This document shows, in pieces, positions 61,425 through 64,000 of a stretch of 64,000 nucleotides of DNA. Source of the DNA: Cryptomeria japonica (taxonomy: Eukaryota > Streptophyta > Pinopsida > Cupressales > Cupressaceae). The translations under genes and the position numbers were made by a program. The notes beneath the pieces are model-generated. The model was not told the origin of the DNA. It ran no database searches and saw only the letters and a program-made list of their open reading frames with translations. The first letter of the stretch is position 1. Every line of letters begins with the position of its first letter. Location: positions 548,174,488-548,238,487 of the forward strand of contig NC_081412.1 of NCBI RefSeq assembly GCF_030272615.1, in the 5' to 3' direction.

Positions 61425-62453
61425 TGTAATACCCAAAAAATGGTCATTTAAACCATGAGCCCCTAATCTCGACAACGTCACCAAGATCCTAACCAAAGGA
61501 AATTAAATAAATCTTGAGCACACAATTAATTTCTAAAATCATCAATGTCACATGGCAAATTAATCAACCAATATTAATTAAATGTTTATTTAATTAATTA
61601 AATCATTCCAAGTAAATCATTTTAAAATAATTATCCTATTTATTTTATTGAATATCCTAGCATATTTAATTAAATAAATCAATTTCCCATTAAATCATCA
61701 AAAAAGGAATTAATTGACAAAAAAGGAATTAAAAATTGAGAAAAGAAATCGAATAGAGATAATCTTGAAAAACAAATTAAAAATTGATAAATAATCTCAG
61801 AGAAATCAATTAAAACAATTAAATATTAAAATTGAATGAAATAGAGAATAAATCAGTTTTTTCTTGATTTTATTTTAATTTTAGTTCAATTTACTTTAAA
61901 ATTGAGAAAAACATCCAATCACATCAATTCACCTAGATTGTGCTTCCTCTTGGAAAATCTTGACTGCTCATCATCATTTGATCTCAGCCGTTGGTTTCTT
62001 TCTGAATTTTCTATAAATTCAGGCTCTCATCTCTCATTCAAGGATCCTACATAATATATTGTTATTATGTTGTTTTTGCTCTAGGTTCATTGAGAATTTG
62101 TATTGAGATATTGCATATTATTTATTTCATGTTGCTTAAATCATTTAGCTTAAATATTCATATATTTCTTAAATCATGTTAGATTAACCTTGCATATCTA
62201 GCTTAAATCTTGCAACCATTTAGCTCATATTCATGCTCATATAGATTTAAAAATCCATCGTTAGGTGTTGTCTAGTCACTGGATAGATTAGCAATCTGAG
62301 GGCAATCTAAAGTTGCATCTACTAGAAGACAATGGGTCACTTTGTAATGGTTTATTATTCATTGATTATTGATTTACTAACCATGCATCTAAAGACTTAA
62401 TTGAAGTATTGTGTATTCCAGATACAGATACAGGTCCACTTTTCACACACACA
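61425..62453 (+). repeat. 5' LTR of Ty3-like element F, AT-rich family (L5)
   Basis: It starts TGTAATACCC and ends CACACACA, directly before a primer-site motif. It has attaattaaat blocks, a TATA-like tctataaattcagg near 62010, and 'gtcactttgtaatggttta' shared with the LTR at 1004. The left flank is GCTAT; the partner duplication lies outside the window. Confidence 0.7.
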
Positions 62454-62457
62454 TTTT

Positions 62458-62475
62458 TGGTGCCCACCGTGGGGT
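62458..62475 (+). other. Primer-binding region of element F
   Basis: The text tggtgcccaccgtggggt follows the LTR end after a short T-run. It closely resembles the tggcgcccaccgtgggg motif after 5' LTRs of many plant Ty3 elements. I do not assign the primer tRNA. Confidence 0.7.
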
Positions 62476-63361
62476 AGAAGACTACTTTTTTTTCGGCCTT
62501 CAAGGCTAACTATTTATTTATTTATTTTTTCAGATTTTTTACTTTTTGGATTTATTTTTCATACAGTTTCTACATAGTATCGTACGACATTTCTTATATG
62601 GTAGAATGACAAACTACAATTATTGTATGATCTTGTGTGAATTATCATACGTGTCGGTGAGAATTGTCGTACGATTCTGTATTCTGTTGGGTAAAAAACA
62701 AGTTTCATTCTTCAAGTTTTCTATTCAATTTTGATTACATTAGCGCTGACCCTAGCTAGTTATTTGTTTATCTGAAGAATTTTTACAGCCTAACCAGTTT
62801 CTTGCAGAATGCTTGTTAAAGAATTTATCAATCACACATACGCCTGTCAAAGAACAAAGACAATATGACTACTGATTCATTGTCTTTGTAGTTTGCTTGA
62901 GGAGATTTGAGCAAACATTGCGTATTCATTAAATTCATTTTTTAGGCACCTAATTTTCTATCTGGTTAAAGAACAAATCTATATTTCGTGTTTTAAGAAA
63001 ATTTTGAGAGGTAGGAGAGTATGCTCTTGTTTGTGTAGACAATCGGAAATCTAGACCCTTGAGGCATTTTCTTTAAGTTTGAGATTTGTATATCTTTAGC
63101 GGACCTACCCTCCTGAGGAGCCAATAACTCTATAGCCATTACAATTGGTGAGAGGGGAATGACCCAAGTGGGAATGGATAAACGCCAAGTAATCCAACCC
63201 ACTATAAAACAAACATGATTTGATGAAAATCAATTCAATGACAGTGCTCGGGAATAGCTCTCCTCTGTACCTTTGGGTATATTAAACCTTGGTTTTCAAG
63301 GCTAAGAGACCTCTTAATTGAGTTTATACCTCGACGTGTCGAACAGATCCCTTACTAGTTC
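62476..63361 (+). other. Leader region of element F
   Basis: No ORF of coding quality. It has similarity to the leader of D (see 60364-61424), including 'gagacctcttaattgagttta' near 63,306 and 'gtaggtccgctaaag' (minus) near 63,100. The element is cut at 63362 by another LTR. Confidence 0.55.
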
Positions 63362-64000
63362 TGTAGTCACACAAATCTGTCCAGCTTAATTAAATGAATA
63401 TTTCGTATTTATTTGATTAAAAATCCACTAGCCATTAGTTAATTAAATAAATATTTAATTAATTCATCTCCAAACATTCTTCTATTAATTAAATAAATTA
63501 TTCAATTTATTTTAATTAATTCATTAAACCAAATTCACAATCAATTAAATGAATAAAATCTATTTATTTAATTAAATCCCCCTATTCCTCTTTTAAATAA
63601 ATTAAATTAAACATTTATTTAAATCATTATCCCCCCACTTGCATTTTCCTACAAATGCAACTTGCACACATTTATTGAAATAAATGAATTTTTATCTTAA
63701 TAAAATCCTATTTTCCCTCACCCACCAAATCCACTTGCAAAATCTAATCCCCTTCTAGATTCTTCTAACCCCTTCCTAATTAGCCTAATCCATCCCCTAA
63801 TTATTGTCACATTCCTAAGCAAAATGGAGTCACTTCTCAAAGACTCCAAAGTCTTTGAAAAGCATTTAATGCTTTGTGTGTTCAACAAATTAACCCCCAA
63901 AGTCTTCCAAGACCACTAATGGCTCTTACATGACCATTTATGGCTCTTACATAACCATTTATGGTTATTTCAAACTTGTCTCCCCAAACATTTATTGTTT
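63362..64000 (+). repeat. LTR of the L2 family (L6), running out of the window
   Basis: It starts TGTAGTCACACAAATCTG and matches 9691-10330 almost base for base, including the same 60-codon minus-strand frame. No polypurine tract precedes it, so it is a solo LTR or a 5' LTR inserted into element F. The right end and the target duplication are outside the window. Confidence 0.8.

Overview
This is plant nuclear DNA that consists almost entirely of nested, mostly decayed retrotransposons. I see no intact host gene, no rRNA or tRNA gene, no CRISPR array and nothing bacterial. The sequence is AT-rich and CpG-poor. It carries plant-type LTR retrotransposons whose primer sites match initiator-Met tRNA, plant L1-type LINE RNase H domains, and very long LTRs. 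A seed plant with a large genome fits, and a gymnosperm is plausible, but the species cannot be read from the sequence.

The backbone of the window is three full-length LTR elements of one superfamily: A (9519-17750, minus), B (21521-31008, plus) and C (53602-60358, minus). Each has paired LTRs, exact 5-bp target-site duplications (CAAAT, TTAAG and AATTT), an initiator-Met primer site 2 nt inside the 5' LTR, and a polypurine tract at the 3' LTR. Each carries the same two genes: a gag-like protein (coiled coil plus four or five CCHC knuckles) and a ~1,120-1,160-codon second protein (ORF2). None has a recognisable protease, integrase, reverse transcriptase or RNase H. They look like a non-autonomous lineage with its own conserved protein, and they are the best candidate here for something undescribed.

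Layout, left to right. 1-2120: 3' end of a long Ty3-like element with its 3' LTR. 2121-6993: compound microsatellite, LINE RNase H remnant, an unidentified ORF, a short TRIM-like LTR and a decayed AT-rich LTR. 6994-19220: a ~4.0-kb LTR (R1, minus) split by A, whose 3' LTR is itself split by a solo LTR (9691-11038). 19221-35162: probable internal region of the R1 element, invaded by solo LTR H (19818-32856), which is invaded by B, which holds a solo LTR (24525-25864). 35168-41738: a second ~4.0-kb LTR (R2), split by solo LTR G (38173-40711). 41744-43440: a gene-like fragment. 43441-61424: a pol-less element D (minus), split by a 3.0-kb LINE insertion (49967-53010) and by C. 61425-64000: 5' LTR and leader of another Ty3-like element (F), interrupted at 63362 by another LTR.

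A second theme is that the LINE insertion carries, downstream of its RNase H and before a LINE-like 3' UTR, a protein that resembles the N-terminal part of ORF2 of A/B/C. One accessory domain therefore seems to be associated with two unrelated retrotransposon classes. Structured repeats inside the elements also stand out: ten ~75-bp units with self-complementary GGGATAGCGGG/TATCCCG cores in H, and a higher-order hairpin repeat before the 3' LTR of D.
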